Assembly (NCBI GenBank): GCA_963920635.1
Contig: OY987303.1
Span: forward strand, 53,443,223-53,507,222
Length of the DNA: 64,000 nucleotides
From: Pseudeuparius sepicola
Lineage: Eukaryota > Arthropoda > Insecta > Coleoptera > Anthribidae
Direction of reading: 5' to 3'
The notes under the pieces: generated by a model
What the model was told of the DNA's origin: nothing
Database searches by the model: none
Seen by the model: only the letters and a program-made list of their open reading frames with translations
Made by a program: the position numbers and the translations under genes
Shown: piece by piece, positions 12,077 through 21,426 of the stretch
Layout of the letters: each line of letters starts with the position of its first letter
Position numbering within the stretch: the first letter of the stretch is position 1

Positions 12077-12425
12077 TAGTGATGTCGATCTTGATATCGA
12101 TTTTAAAAAATCGATTTTTCTTACTCGAAAAATCGATCTTTTGGATCGATTTTGTATTGTCCGATTTTTGTGTTGATCGATTATTTTGGCAGAAAATCGT
12201 TTTTTTTTTTCGATCTTTAACTTCGATGGAACCTGTTATTAAACGTAAACCTGAACAACAACAGAAAAATAGTTTTTTTTGTGGCAAACTAATAGTATAT
12301 TATATGTTTTGTGGGAAAAAAAAACAACAAAAAATCAGGGCTGGTTCAAATAAAACGGTTCAACCTTGTGGAAGATTCATTCATGCCCTTCACTTCACAG
12401 ATACGAACGATCTAAGTTATTAGGC
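12077..12425. repeat. ATCGATTTT-rich block and possible hAT fragment
   Basis: 12077-12200 repeats ATCGAT and AATCGATTTT in both orientations, beginning TTAGTGATGTCGATC, a style seen near ends of hAT-like insect elements. The following 200 bases have an open frame (12049-12423, +) with CGK and CGR motifs that could be a decayed zinc-finger transposase start. I could not find matching termini. Confidence 0.35.
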
Positions 12426-12429
12426 TACC

Positions 12430-12890
12430 AAATGATTTTATCGTAAGTAATATCATAAGGGCATCTAATTTTTCCGAAAAAAATCGAAAAAGACGTTGCT
12501 AAGTAATATTTTAACAAGAAGCATGAGTGCTGGTGGCAACAAAAATCCGAGTCGAAGAGGAGGATTTTTGCACCCGCACGAATGCATTTTGTTAAAAAAA
12601 ATATTACTTAGCATTGTTTTTTTGGTTTTTTTCACAGGAAAAATTAGATGCCCGAATGGTATTTGACAAGACTATACATGAGTAACAGATTATTCTGCAT
12701 ACACATAGCTTACAAAACATACTACCTATTATATTATACAAATATGTCAAGTTTTGCCGCGGGTAAACTTGAAAAAACTGCTGACAGGTGCTGTCATACA
12801 GTTTTTCCATCTAGAAACCATTTGAAATTCAAAATTGCGCGTTTGTGATTGGTGGAAAATAAGACGAGGGAAATAGTCGTTCAAATCAAA
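12430..12890 (+). repeat. dispersed repeat F, copy 1, with inner GGGCATCTAATTTTTCC foldback
   Basis: 12459-12652 is a foldback bounded by GGGCATCTAATTTTTCC and its complement, with arms also sharing GCTAAGTAATATT. It sits in a longer repeat ending with GATTGGTGGAAAATAAGACGAGGG. An inverted, longer copy lies at 30945-31890. This copy lacks the 260-base insertion found there and so provides an empty site for it. Confidence 0.7.
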
Positions 12891-12925
12891 TAAATAGTCC
12901 AGTACATACATATAAAAGATTTATC

Positions 12926-12957
12926 CTTAGACAAGGAACTCTCTTTCCTTGTCTAAG
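12926..12957. mobile_element. 32-base palindromic insertion with 8-bp target duplication
   Basis: CTTAGACAAGGAA, a 6-base loop, then TTCCTTGTCTAAG, flanked on both sides by GATTTATC (12918-12925 and 12958-12965). Size and duplication suggest a minimal hAT-type palindrome; compare 14355-14386. Confidence 0.6.
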
Positions 12958-12965
12958 GATTTATC

Positions 12966-13960
12966 TTATATTGGGTTTGGAGCTGGGGACTGGAGTTGAC
13001 TAAATAACAAAATCCGTTTCTCTTCATCTTACAGCCTGTATGTATAATCAAAAATTAACGTTTGTCTACTTTTTTAAAAAATTCTTGTCAAACCTTTTGC
13101 AATGTCTTGTTTTGGTTTTGAATTTGCGCAACATATTAAGGTGGGTTTATGAAAGCCAATTTAACATAATTTAACATTAACGTAACATAACGTAAAAGTT
13201 AACAAACTTTTAACTTTTGCATTAAAATTAAAGAAAATCTCAGTTTGTGCATGCATAATTTCATTGCCAACAGTAAGAAGCAAACTCACAACTAGCGAGA
13301 ACAAAAACTCTCTAACACTAGTTGCTTATTATTATTATTTAGGATGGTTATGGGTTAGGTTTTGTATTTTTGTGCTGAGGGGCGAAGTCCAACGTCGCCC
13401 AGGGTGCCTCCGATGTTGAAATTGAGGACTAATAGATCTCGTGCGAATATTTGATTGTCATTTTTCCTGTTTTTGAGCAGACTTGAATTATTAAATAATC
13501 CTTGCATCAATGGTATACTAAATTCTTATGTTACGTTACGTTAATATTAAATTACGTTAAATTGTCTTGCATAAACCCACCTTTATTCAGAAACGCTGTT
13601 TTCAAAGTTATCTTGTTACAATTTTAATGATTATATTATTATCATAAACGTATTTTTCAGACAATTATGGAAGTTTCGACTAATGTTGTAATTTGCATGC
13701 AAGAAGAAATCTCAATTTTAATGGATACAGGCATCTATTATATTCTGTTCATATATAATTTAGGACAACTCGGCGATCAGTCCATCTTCGTAAGATTAAG
13801 AACAGTTGTTCGGTAATTCCCATTCCCATAATAACTGAATTATACATTATACAGGTAAATGCTTTTGTTCATTTCTTAAGGAAACTGATAATTTGTAGAC
13901 CAACAGTCAGGGGCAAAAAAATATTTTATCGTTTTTTATTAAAATATACACAGTGACTCA
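12966..13960. other. no gene recognised
   Basis: AT-rich noncoding DNA. TAACATAACGTAA-type stretches near 13165-13200 recur inverted near 13530-13565 (TTACGTTACGTTAA), and AAGGTGGGTTTATG at 13140 mirrors CATAAACCCACCTT at 13571. This is probably an old MITE of about 445 bases bounded by GGTGGGTTTATG. Confidence 0.45.
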
Positions 13961-14292
13961 GTTTTATTCTAGAACAGTTCCACATGTGCTAGAAAACCAC
14001 AAGATATGACCACTTTGTGATATAACTTTTTATTCATAACCTCCTCATTTTCGAATTACAGAGTGTTTAATATTTCAAAAATTTTAACATTTTATTTTTT
14101 CAACCGTTAGAAGATATTCAAACGAAATTTGGTACACATGGTGCACGTTTGGTGCATTGGTCAAATGTCACAATAGTAATGTACCATTATTAATGGGACA
14201 CCCTCAATACATGATGATTTTTTTTCCTTTTTAGTAGGCCTCCCCCACTATGAGGTTAAAATCCTTTACATCATGACTGAATCACCCTGTAT
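13961..14292. mobile_element. right end of a CATGACTGAATCACCCTGTA element
   Basis: The last 70 bases (TTAGTAGGCCTCCCCCAC ... TACATCATGACTGAATCACC) match the right end of the element at 61302-62739. No clear left terminus; the left part (ACAGTGACTCAGTTTTATTC near 13970) is diverged. Intronic remnant. Confidence 0.5.
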
Positions 14293-14354
14293 AATAAGCA
14301 TTACATATAAAAATAAAAAAATCCGCCCCTTCCAACAGTAAAGATGGGTCTCAC

Positions 14355-14386
14355 CATTGAGTAAAGGATTTATTCCTTTACTCAAT
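14355..14386. mobile_element. 32-base palindromic insertion with 8-bp target duplication
   Basis: CATTGAGTAAAGGA, loop TTTAT, TCCTTTACTCAAT, flanked by GGTCTCAC at 14347-14354 and again at 14387-14394. The same length and duplication size as the insertion at 12926. Confidence 0.65.
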
Positions 14387-14394
14387 GGTCTCAC

Positions 14395-15410
14395 ACAAGA
14401 AATGACAAAATCTATCTGCAGGAAAAGAAACGAGGAACTTAGTGTAATATCCTCTCTCTTATAAACAAGAGTAATATTCAAGCGTGCAGTGTAAATTTTT
14501 TATTCACTTTACTAGTCTAATGAAAAACTGCAACAAAATCGGCATCTTAATTTTAAAAAATCGGTTATTTGAAGATATGGAAGATATCTTTTTTGTTTGA
14601 AATTCAACTGTTTTTTTTGTGTTTCATTCAATTCCTTGGAAAAATACACAAGTTTGGTGTTTCAATCATCAAGTAGTTATCTTAAAACTCACCAAGATAA
14701 TGGCTAGTGACGTCTGGACAAAAAAAAACGTTACAATAAACCGAAAGTGGTAGTCAATATTCAAATGTGTGGTCCAGATTTTTATCCACTTTACCAGTCT
14801 TATGAAAAAATGCGACAAAATCTTCATTTTGATATTTTCAAAAATTGGTTATTTTGGGATAATTTTTTTGTTTGAACTTAAATCGTTTTCCCTTTCTTGG
14901 TGATATTCAATTCCTTGGAAAACCCTACTCAAGGTTAGTAGTTTTTGAACCACAAATGTATCTTAAAAATTTCCGAGATACTCTCTCATAACACAACCAA
15001 TATTAAACAATATTATTTTAGGGGCATCTTAACCTCAAAAACCATTAGCAGTCTGTAAATTAAGCAATAATTAGTTTCCTTGATATATCTCATCCTCGTC
15101 TCGACTCGAAATAGTAATTTGAACTTGTATTATGTCTTGGCCAACGTAATTTTTAAAAATGTGATTTAGTTATTGTTTGGATTTAAGCTTTGTTAAGCTG
15201 TTACGATTTCAATTGTTAACCGGATGGTGGGTTCAGCAGTTTGATTGATGGAGTTTGCCCACAGTTTTCTTATAATACTTAAAGTACCTTTAAGGTTACG
15301 AAGTTAGCAACATGTGGTTTTCGCAAAATTTTTTAGAGTTTGTATTTGACAAGTAATTTTATCAGTTTGATTAATCTTGTGTTTTATAACATAACTATAC
15401 GTATTATAGA
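14395..15410. other. no gene seen; two diverged similar stretches
   Basis: 14490-14690 and 14760-14960 resemble each other in order (TTTACTAGTCTAATGAAAAA / TTTACCAGTCTTATGAAAAA, then GCAACAAAATC / GCGACAAAATC, then ATTCAATTCCTTGGAAAA), indicating an old tandem duplication of about 270 bases. No ORF. Confidence 0.5.
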
Positions 15411-15450
15411 TGACACTGAAGATGGTTGTTTAACCGAAAGCGCTCTGTCA
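15411..15450 (+). ncRNA. predicted hammerhead ribozyme 2
   Basis: Stem I TGACA (15411-15415) pairs with TGTCA (15446-15450). Between them are CTGAAGA, an extra T, stem II GGTT/AACC with loop GTTT, GAAA (15436-15439), the self-complementary GCGC as stem III, and the cleavage dinucleotide TC. A loopless palindromic stem III is the form that acts as a dimer in Penelope-type hammerheads. This is the best of the three candidates. Confidence 0.6.
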
Positions 15451-16319
15451 GGATTTTTATAAATAAATATCTGTGCAAAGTATATGAACTTTACTAATTT
15501 TCAACTTGATATCTACACATGCAATGCAATAATTGTTAATAATTTCCCATCATAAAAAACTTCAAATAGGTTTCCTGAACCATTACATTTTTTTACAGGT
15601 GTGGCATAAATGTAAATAACAAACAGACTTTGTTGGAGGTTAAGTCTTGCTTAATCCATGTTACAATTTTATAATTTACTTCAAAAAAATCCATGGAACA
15701 AATTCACGGAGTGACAATATTTGTTGTGACACGTCACATGTCACACATCAGTTACAATAATTTAGACATTGATTAATATATTTTCTCCACCACTATTAAA
15801 TCTATACTCTACGCCGTCTACGCATTCGAAAAGTGACAAACAATTCCTTGTATTACCTGCCAGCAGAGCTGGGCACCAGTAGGTACTAGAAAAAGTACTC
15901 ATACATATTTTAAGTACCTACGATTACTCAAAAAATGTAGGTACTTACTTGTACAAATCCTTTTGTAAGGATAGGTTACGATTACGAGTATTAATCGTGA
16001 AAGCACGAGTAAAGAGGACAATTACTTTCTCAAAACATTTTTTTTTTGATAATGACTAAGCTATAAAAATAAGATAATAAGAATACTTATAAATCAATTA
16101 CGTCTTATTTTAATAACTCTTTATTTAACTAATAAAATACACATATTTTATAAACATTGCATAATATCACTAACACTTATGTATTATGTACTACTAAAGT
16201 ATAAATCATGCTCATTAACAAGAGCAACTAAACACTGAACCATATAAAATTTTGAAATTTTGGGTAAGTAGGTAAACGCATTTTTTGTCTGTAAATAACC
16301 CTATACATATTTTCCGACA
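15451..16319. other. no gene recognised
   Basis: AT-rich intronic DNA. The stretch 15880-15980 repeats AGGTACTTA/AGTACTC-like words (palindromic GTACT runs), possibly an old MITE. No ORF. Confidence 0.35.
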
Positions 16320-17155
16320 GAAACCCGACCGCGGTCCTCTTACCAAAAATAGAATGACACACGAAGAATCTCCTATTAATAACTCGATCATCGCCGAACC
16401 AACACGCTATAATTAAAATCCTAAATTTTCAATTTTGTCTCCGTTTTTTCCAGCCGCAAACTTTCGACCGAACGCGCCGAGCATTTCAACGATTTCCAAC
16501 AAGCCTTTATTCTAATTACTTTTTTTCGCGACATTTTACAATTCGCCAGACTTTCACAAAATCAATTTTACTCGGCAGCGGTATTATTTACAGGAAACGC
16601 AAAACGTAAACAATTAAACAATTGCCGCGAAACGTGTGTGCACTCGAATTCACGTGCGCCGCAGAATACCGCTACCCTATTTGCCCATTCAAAAACGTGC
16701 ATTTCATCGGGAAAAAATCCCCCACGTCAGTTGGCGTGCTGAAAAACAAAAGCAACCCGCGCACGGCCCGCTAGATTGTTAGTGAAAGTCATGACATTTA
16801 AGTTTTAATGGTGCAAGCGCTGTATGCTGTATAGGTGCATAGTAGGCGGCGTTTCAAATTAAAAAAAAATCGCGAGCGCACCAACCGTCAAATGACTATC
16901 CGACGACGGCCACATCCCGAGTGGCCCCTAAAAGTAAATATTTAGAGGCTGCGATGTGCCGCGACGGAATAAATAACAGGGAAAACAGAAACGCATCTTA
17001 GGTGGTCTAGCAATCGGAAAAAAATATACAGGTTGTTGATAAAATACCTCGGCAAAGTTTAATAGTGGTAGCCGAGATGATCGAGCTAACAAAAACGTGC
17101 GTTGAAAAGATGGCCTTTAGACATTTAGACGCGATGACGTCAATATGCCAACAGG
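16320..17155. promoter_or_regulatory. CpG-rich noncoding island inside the 25-kb intron
   Basis: Much richer in CG dinucleotides than its surroundings and free of the repeats found elsewhere, with no long ORF. It contains TGACGTCA (about 17136) and several CGCGAGCG-like words. It is interrupted at 17156 by a Mutator-like insertion; the pre-insertion sequence continues at 18377. It could be an enhancer or internal promoter of the FAM89-like gene. This is inferred from composition only. Confidence 0.35.
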
Positions 17156-18367
17156 CAAGGCCTGCTATAAAGACAGGCCCTGGCGCACAAAAATCACGTG
17201 ACCATCTTAGTCAGACGTTACATGTCATTTGTCACATAACTGAAAGCGGCAGCTTGGGTTTTGAGAAGTTTTCAATGTTTAAAGTGTTTTTAAACGTCTT
17301 AGTTTATATTTTAGAAACAAGTTTGTGTCTAGTGCGCGTGTGTCCTGGCGGAGGGGAACCGCCCAGGTGTTATTATGGCCTCTGGGTGTCTGGGTGGGAG
17401 TCGTGCCGTCCAAGAGTATTGGTGCCGCTCGCACCGACGCGACGCGTGAGCGCTGTAAGGGGAATTCTCCCCCGAACCACAGAATAGGGAACCCGGAATG
17501 GACTATTATGGACATGGGACAGTATTAGTATTGGACAGTGGAGCCTGAGACACAGAGGGGTGAACTGCTTACGGGAGATCCGCGAGTTCAGACGGTCCGG
17601 GTGGCTGGAAGCCGTTCCCGTTGACCACGTTCGGGTTTGTGTATTTATTGTATTCACCATAAACCTTGTGCGAAATAAATCAGTGTTGTAACGTACTCGA
17701 GGATTTTCGTTGTCGACCCACGCCCTGATATGGTTTCTATTCGGTCTTTCACGCTGCCGATCAACTGAGACCTCGTCAATATTTACAGTATACCTACTGA
17801 GGTTACTTTTCATTTTTATTTCGTAAAAAATAACCTAAATACCAAATATTGGGTCTGTTTATATTATATTTATACATATTACAAAAGCCAGGAAGAAAGT
17901 GTCGCCATAAGAAACATTTGTTTTGCCTCGGCATGAAAATTTCCGCCAAAAATGGATTCGTCAAATCCCAACTGAGATTTAATTTCTAAAAAAACCCTTA
18001 AGTATGTGTGGCTAACACATTTTCAAGAAAGTGAAACAATAATTAAAGTGGACAAATATGTTGTGGGAGAAAAATACCTATAGAGAATATCACCTAAGCT
18101 AAAGGAAGGTGATCCCAACAATTTTTGAGAATGTGCCAAAATATTGTGAGTGCAGTGCCGTTTAACTCTCAGCCTAAAACAGCTGAGGCAGGTTGAAAAT
18201 TTTGAAAAAATGTAAATGTAATAGATGAAAGAAAACTTCCCAAATTGTTACGAAATTTGTTTTTTCTACTTGTCTCCAAAAATGCCTTTCATTATATAGA
18301 ACTAAGTTGGTCACGTGACTACGCGATTATGCGTTAGCGCCGTGGCCTGTCTTTATCGTTGGCCTCG
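17156..18367 (+). mobile_element. Mutator-like element, copy 1 (9-bp target duplication)
   Basis: Flanked by GCCAACAGG at 17147-17155 and 18368-18376. Ends CAAGGCCTGCTATAAAGACA and, reversed, CGAGGCCAACGATAAAGACA; the imperfect terminal repeats extend over about 55 bases through TCACGTGACCA and CTTAGT. A 9-base duplication with such repeats fits a nonautonomous Mutator-like element. The interior has a GC-rich stretch with an AATAAA (about 17677) and no transposase. A near-identical inverted copy lies at 57929-59154. Confidence 0.75.
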
Positions 18368-18376
18368 GCCAACAGG

Positions 18377-19645
18377 GCAATGTTGAAAAATCATATACGG
18401 CGGCTTGTTAGATAGAAGCCACTAGAGCCACATTTCAACGAAATAACCAGTTTTGAATATTTAGAAGGTTGTATAATCTGTGTTGCGGAGGTCAGGTATT
18501 AACCCATATCTTCAGGCTATGTTTAACATTTCTTAGGATTTCGTTGTAGGTACTACTTATAGTTTTTGTGGCAAAGATGGTACTACTCATCGCTAAATTA
18601 TTAGCAGTTCTTCGCGATTTTTGCTAGAGGTGCGTACTGCGTACTTTATTTGTCACTTCATTATTATGTAAATATTACAGAAAAACGGAATACGTAAGAA
18701 CATAGATCTAGAACCGCTTAATAAAAAACCTTGAAAAGCTTATTCAAATGTATTACTTATTATTAAACCGGAAACCACAAAATAATGATAATAGCGACAA
18801 ATTTCTAATAGGATGCTGTAAGAGTATCCCCATCTCCCTCCAGTTTGGTGTACCCACCTACCTATGTATTATCTCGTGTGAATTAGAACTACTAAATTTA
18901 TTTTAGAATATTTTTGTAGATATATTTTTTTCCTCGAACTATTATTTCAAGTGCAAAATATCTGAGCTAGCCATTAAACAAAAAAGCATTGCTAACAACG
19001 CCCGTGGTCATAGCGTGCTTGATAATGCAAAAACCAGTTGCAAGAAGTGGTTTATTAACACCAAAAAATATGCGAAATATGATTCATCTGGGAAGCGCAC
19101 ACTTTTTAGATGACTAACCTTGCCTGGCGGCATTTGTTATTTGGATTAATAAAAGTTGATCAGCGACCGGTTTGCGACGTGAAGTCCATGCAAATAGCAG
19201 ATTTACACAGTTAATCGGATTTCGTACACAACAAGAGGAAAGTCGTAAAAATTATCATTAGGTACCTACTAATTTCATTGTTTCTTTCTATATAGGTACA
19301 TAATGGGGAAGTCACAAACTAAGAGTTTTTTCGCGAGCAAAACCCTAGAAAATCTCTTTAGGTTTTACCAAAACCTGTCTTTTTCGCTAGACGGGGTAGG
19401 TATCAGAAGGGTGATCAGATTTTTGTCTTATTTTGTTCTTTGTGGATTCATGTAGATGTAGAAGTTATATAAATATTACATTTTAGGCGTTTTTGGCATT
19501 TTCAACTTTGAATAAATATATGAGTTAATTTTGGAACGAAAACAAATTAAAACCGATAAATTGTATTGTCTTACAATTGTTATTCTTGGGACACAATACT
19601 ATGCTGAGGTGTATTTATTTCAATTATTCAATTGTTAGTTTTTAT
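18377..19645. other. no gene recognised
   Basis: Continuation of the CpG island for about 70 bases, then AT-rich intronic DNA without recognised repeats or ORFs. Confidence 0.35.
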
Positions 19646-19653
19646 ATAAAGTT

Positions 19654-20269
19654 CACGGGCGTAGCCAAGGGGGGGGGGTTTCGGGGGTTCAAACCCCCCC
19701 CCCCCCCGAAATAAGCAAAATATTGCACTGTTATTCGATGACCTTGTTAAGGATAGATACGTGAATCATTATTACTGTCGAAAAATGGAGGGGAAAAAAG
19801 GAAGGGTGATAAACTTAAAGGTATGGACTACTGGAAAAAGTGCGATAAAAACCTTTATCCTAATATTTACACATTACTACAAATCTTGGCTACCATTCCT
19901 GTATCCACTGCTACCCCAGAAAGGTCTTTCTCGAGCCTAAGGAGACTGAAAAACTATTTACGAAACACTACAAGTGAAAACAGACTTAATGGTTTGGCTC
20001 TAATGAACATTCACTATGGAACAGAAATGAAGTAGTGGATATATTTAAAAGAAAAAGCCGAAGATTTCTTCTTTAATGGTTTTAGATTTAGCGCAGAGGA
20101 ACGAAATTAATTTATCCATTTCATTTCAAGTTAAGAACTTTATAAATATGTCGTAGTTTTTCGGATGAATATATAGATATTAAATTTCATGTAAGTATAT
20201 TTTTGTTGTTTTATTTACTTCTCAAACTAAACCCCCCCCCCCCAAAACTAAATCCTGGCTACGCCCGTG
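19654..20269 (+). mobile_element. deleted hAT element, copy 1
   Basis: Ends CACGGGCGTAGCCAAGG and CCTGGCTACGCCCGTG with the 8-base target duplication ATAAAGTT on both sides (19646-19653, 20270-20277). Runs of G and C lie just inside both ends. Only the C-terminal part of the transposase remains. A second copy, inverted and with its own duplication, is at 36120-36621. Confidence 0.9.
19823..20035 (+). pseudogene. hAT transposase C-terminal fragment
   Basis: Reads CDKNLYPNIYTLLQILATIP then STATPERSFSSLRRLKNYL and NRLNGLALMNIHYGTE, the hAT C-terminal dimerisation region (PERSFS...LRRLK...NRLNGLALMNIH). The catalytic region is missing and the frame stops after the conserved helix, whereas copy 2 reads on a further 20 residues. 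Confidence 0.85.
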
Positions 20270-20277
20270 ATAAAGTT

Positions 20278-20953
20278 TATCAAAATATTTAAGCGAGGTA
20301 AATCCTCACAAGGACCAACATAATAACCAAATCGCTAACTAAAATAACAATTTTCAAACGCCCACCAAATGCAAGTCCTTTCCGCATCTCATTTTCACAT
20401 CGAAAATGTCACTTGCTCCGGTCACTTTTGTACCATTTACATTTTTATGGTTCACTATAATGATAATAATTGCGACAACTGTTGCACCTACTTCTGCGCT
20501 TTTTTTATTAGCATTCTTTTCCGTTACATCAGAAGACATTGTTTTCCAAGAAACACCACATAAAACGACAATAATTATTATTGTTACCGCTGTAGTTTCT
20601 TGCACGAAAAAATTCCGTAATGCTTGAGAAAAAAAAAACGCCGAGGCTTACGTTGTGTGAGAAACAAAACGCTTAGCTGATTACAAATCCTCACCAATCA
20701 AAACAGAACACAAACAAAAACTTCTACAGAATGCTGTAAGTAGCTTCTACATTTTCCACCAAGTATTCTTAACTTCCCCATTTTCTATTTTTGGTTCAAA
20801 TTAAACATCATTAACACGAACCTTTGCTGATTAAATTTTGGCCTTCCCCAAAACTTGTCTCAATGTAATGAGACATTAATGATATCATCCTTCAGTTGAC
20901 CAATTTAACTAAAACAACTACACAATTGTACAGGTCTTCCACAATCAAACTTA
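20278..20953. other. no gene recognised
   Basis: A block at 20360-20630 shows overlapping open frames on both strands rich in ATAATAATT words; none has family features. Likely intronic noncoding DNA. Confidence 0.35.
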
Positions 20954-21426
20954 TACAGTGACCGGCAGAAAGTTGGACACAAATGGAAAACTTCTTTATT
21001 ATTAATTTCTCAGAAAATTTTATTCTTGATAAAAGTTGGTGCATCATTTCAAACTCAAAACGCACATATCAAAATTTAAATATCTCTTTTTGGATACGAG
21101 ATAGATTCAAAAATGTCAAAATAGCTCAAGAGTATTATTTTTTAAAATACGGTAAAAAGTTACTTACAAAAGTTGATTGGAATCAAAGGTGGATGTCAGA
21201 TTTAAACTCACAGCCACCTAGTAAAAAAAATTAACTTTTTTTTTGTATTTTTTCGATCGGTATTACAAAAAAACAAAATTCCGCAAGCGCAACTTATCAT
21301 CGGATAACACATGAATTTGCTACAAAACTTTAATTTTGTTCGATTAGCAGCTAGAAATTTAAATTAATCGAAATCAGAGTTTAAAAATATTAAATTTTTG
21401 TGTCCAACTTTCTGCCGGTCCCTGTA
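20954..21426. mobile_element. mariner-type MITE, TACAGTGACCGGCAGAAAG
   Basis: TACAGTGACCGGCAGAAAG at the left and CTTTCTGCCGGTCCCTGTA at the right, about 30 bases of terminal repeat including GTTGGACACAAA. The CAGTG start and TA flanks fit Tc1/mariner. The 83-codon ORF inside (20983-21234) shows no transposase motif. A single left end of the same family (TACAGTAGCCGGCAGAAAG) is at about 26319. Confidence 0.75.

Noticed and set aside
17065..17155. Possible coding exon starting ATG ATC GAG before the Mutator-like insertion
   Set aside because: After removing the insert the frame stops within 40 codons and no splice donor or family similarity is apparent.
17373..17813. 146-codon minus-strand ORF and its partners near 58.8-59.0 kb
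   Set aside because: They lie inside the Mutator-like elements, lack transposase motifs, and are interrupted differently in the two copies.
20360..20630. Three overlapping ORFs on opposite strands
   Set aside because: Repetitive ATAATAAT composition, mutually exclusive frames and no protein motif.
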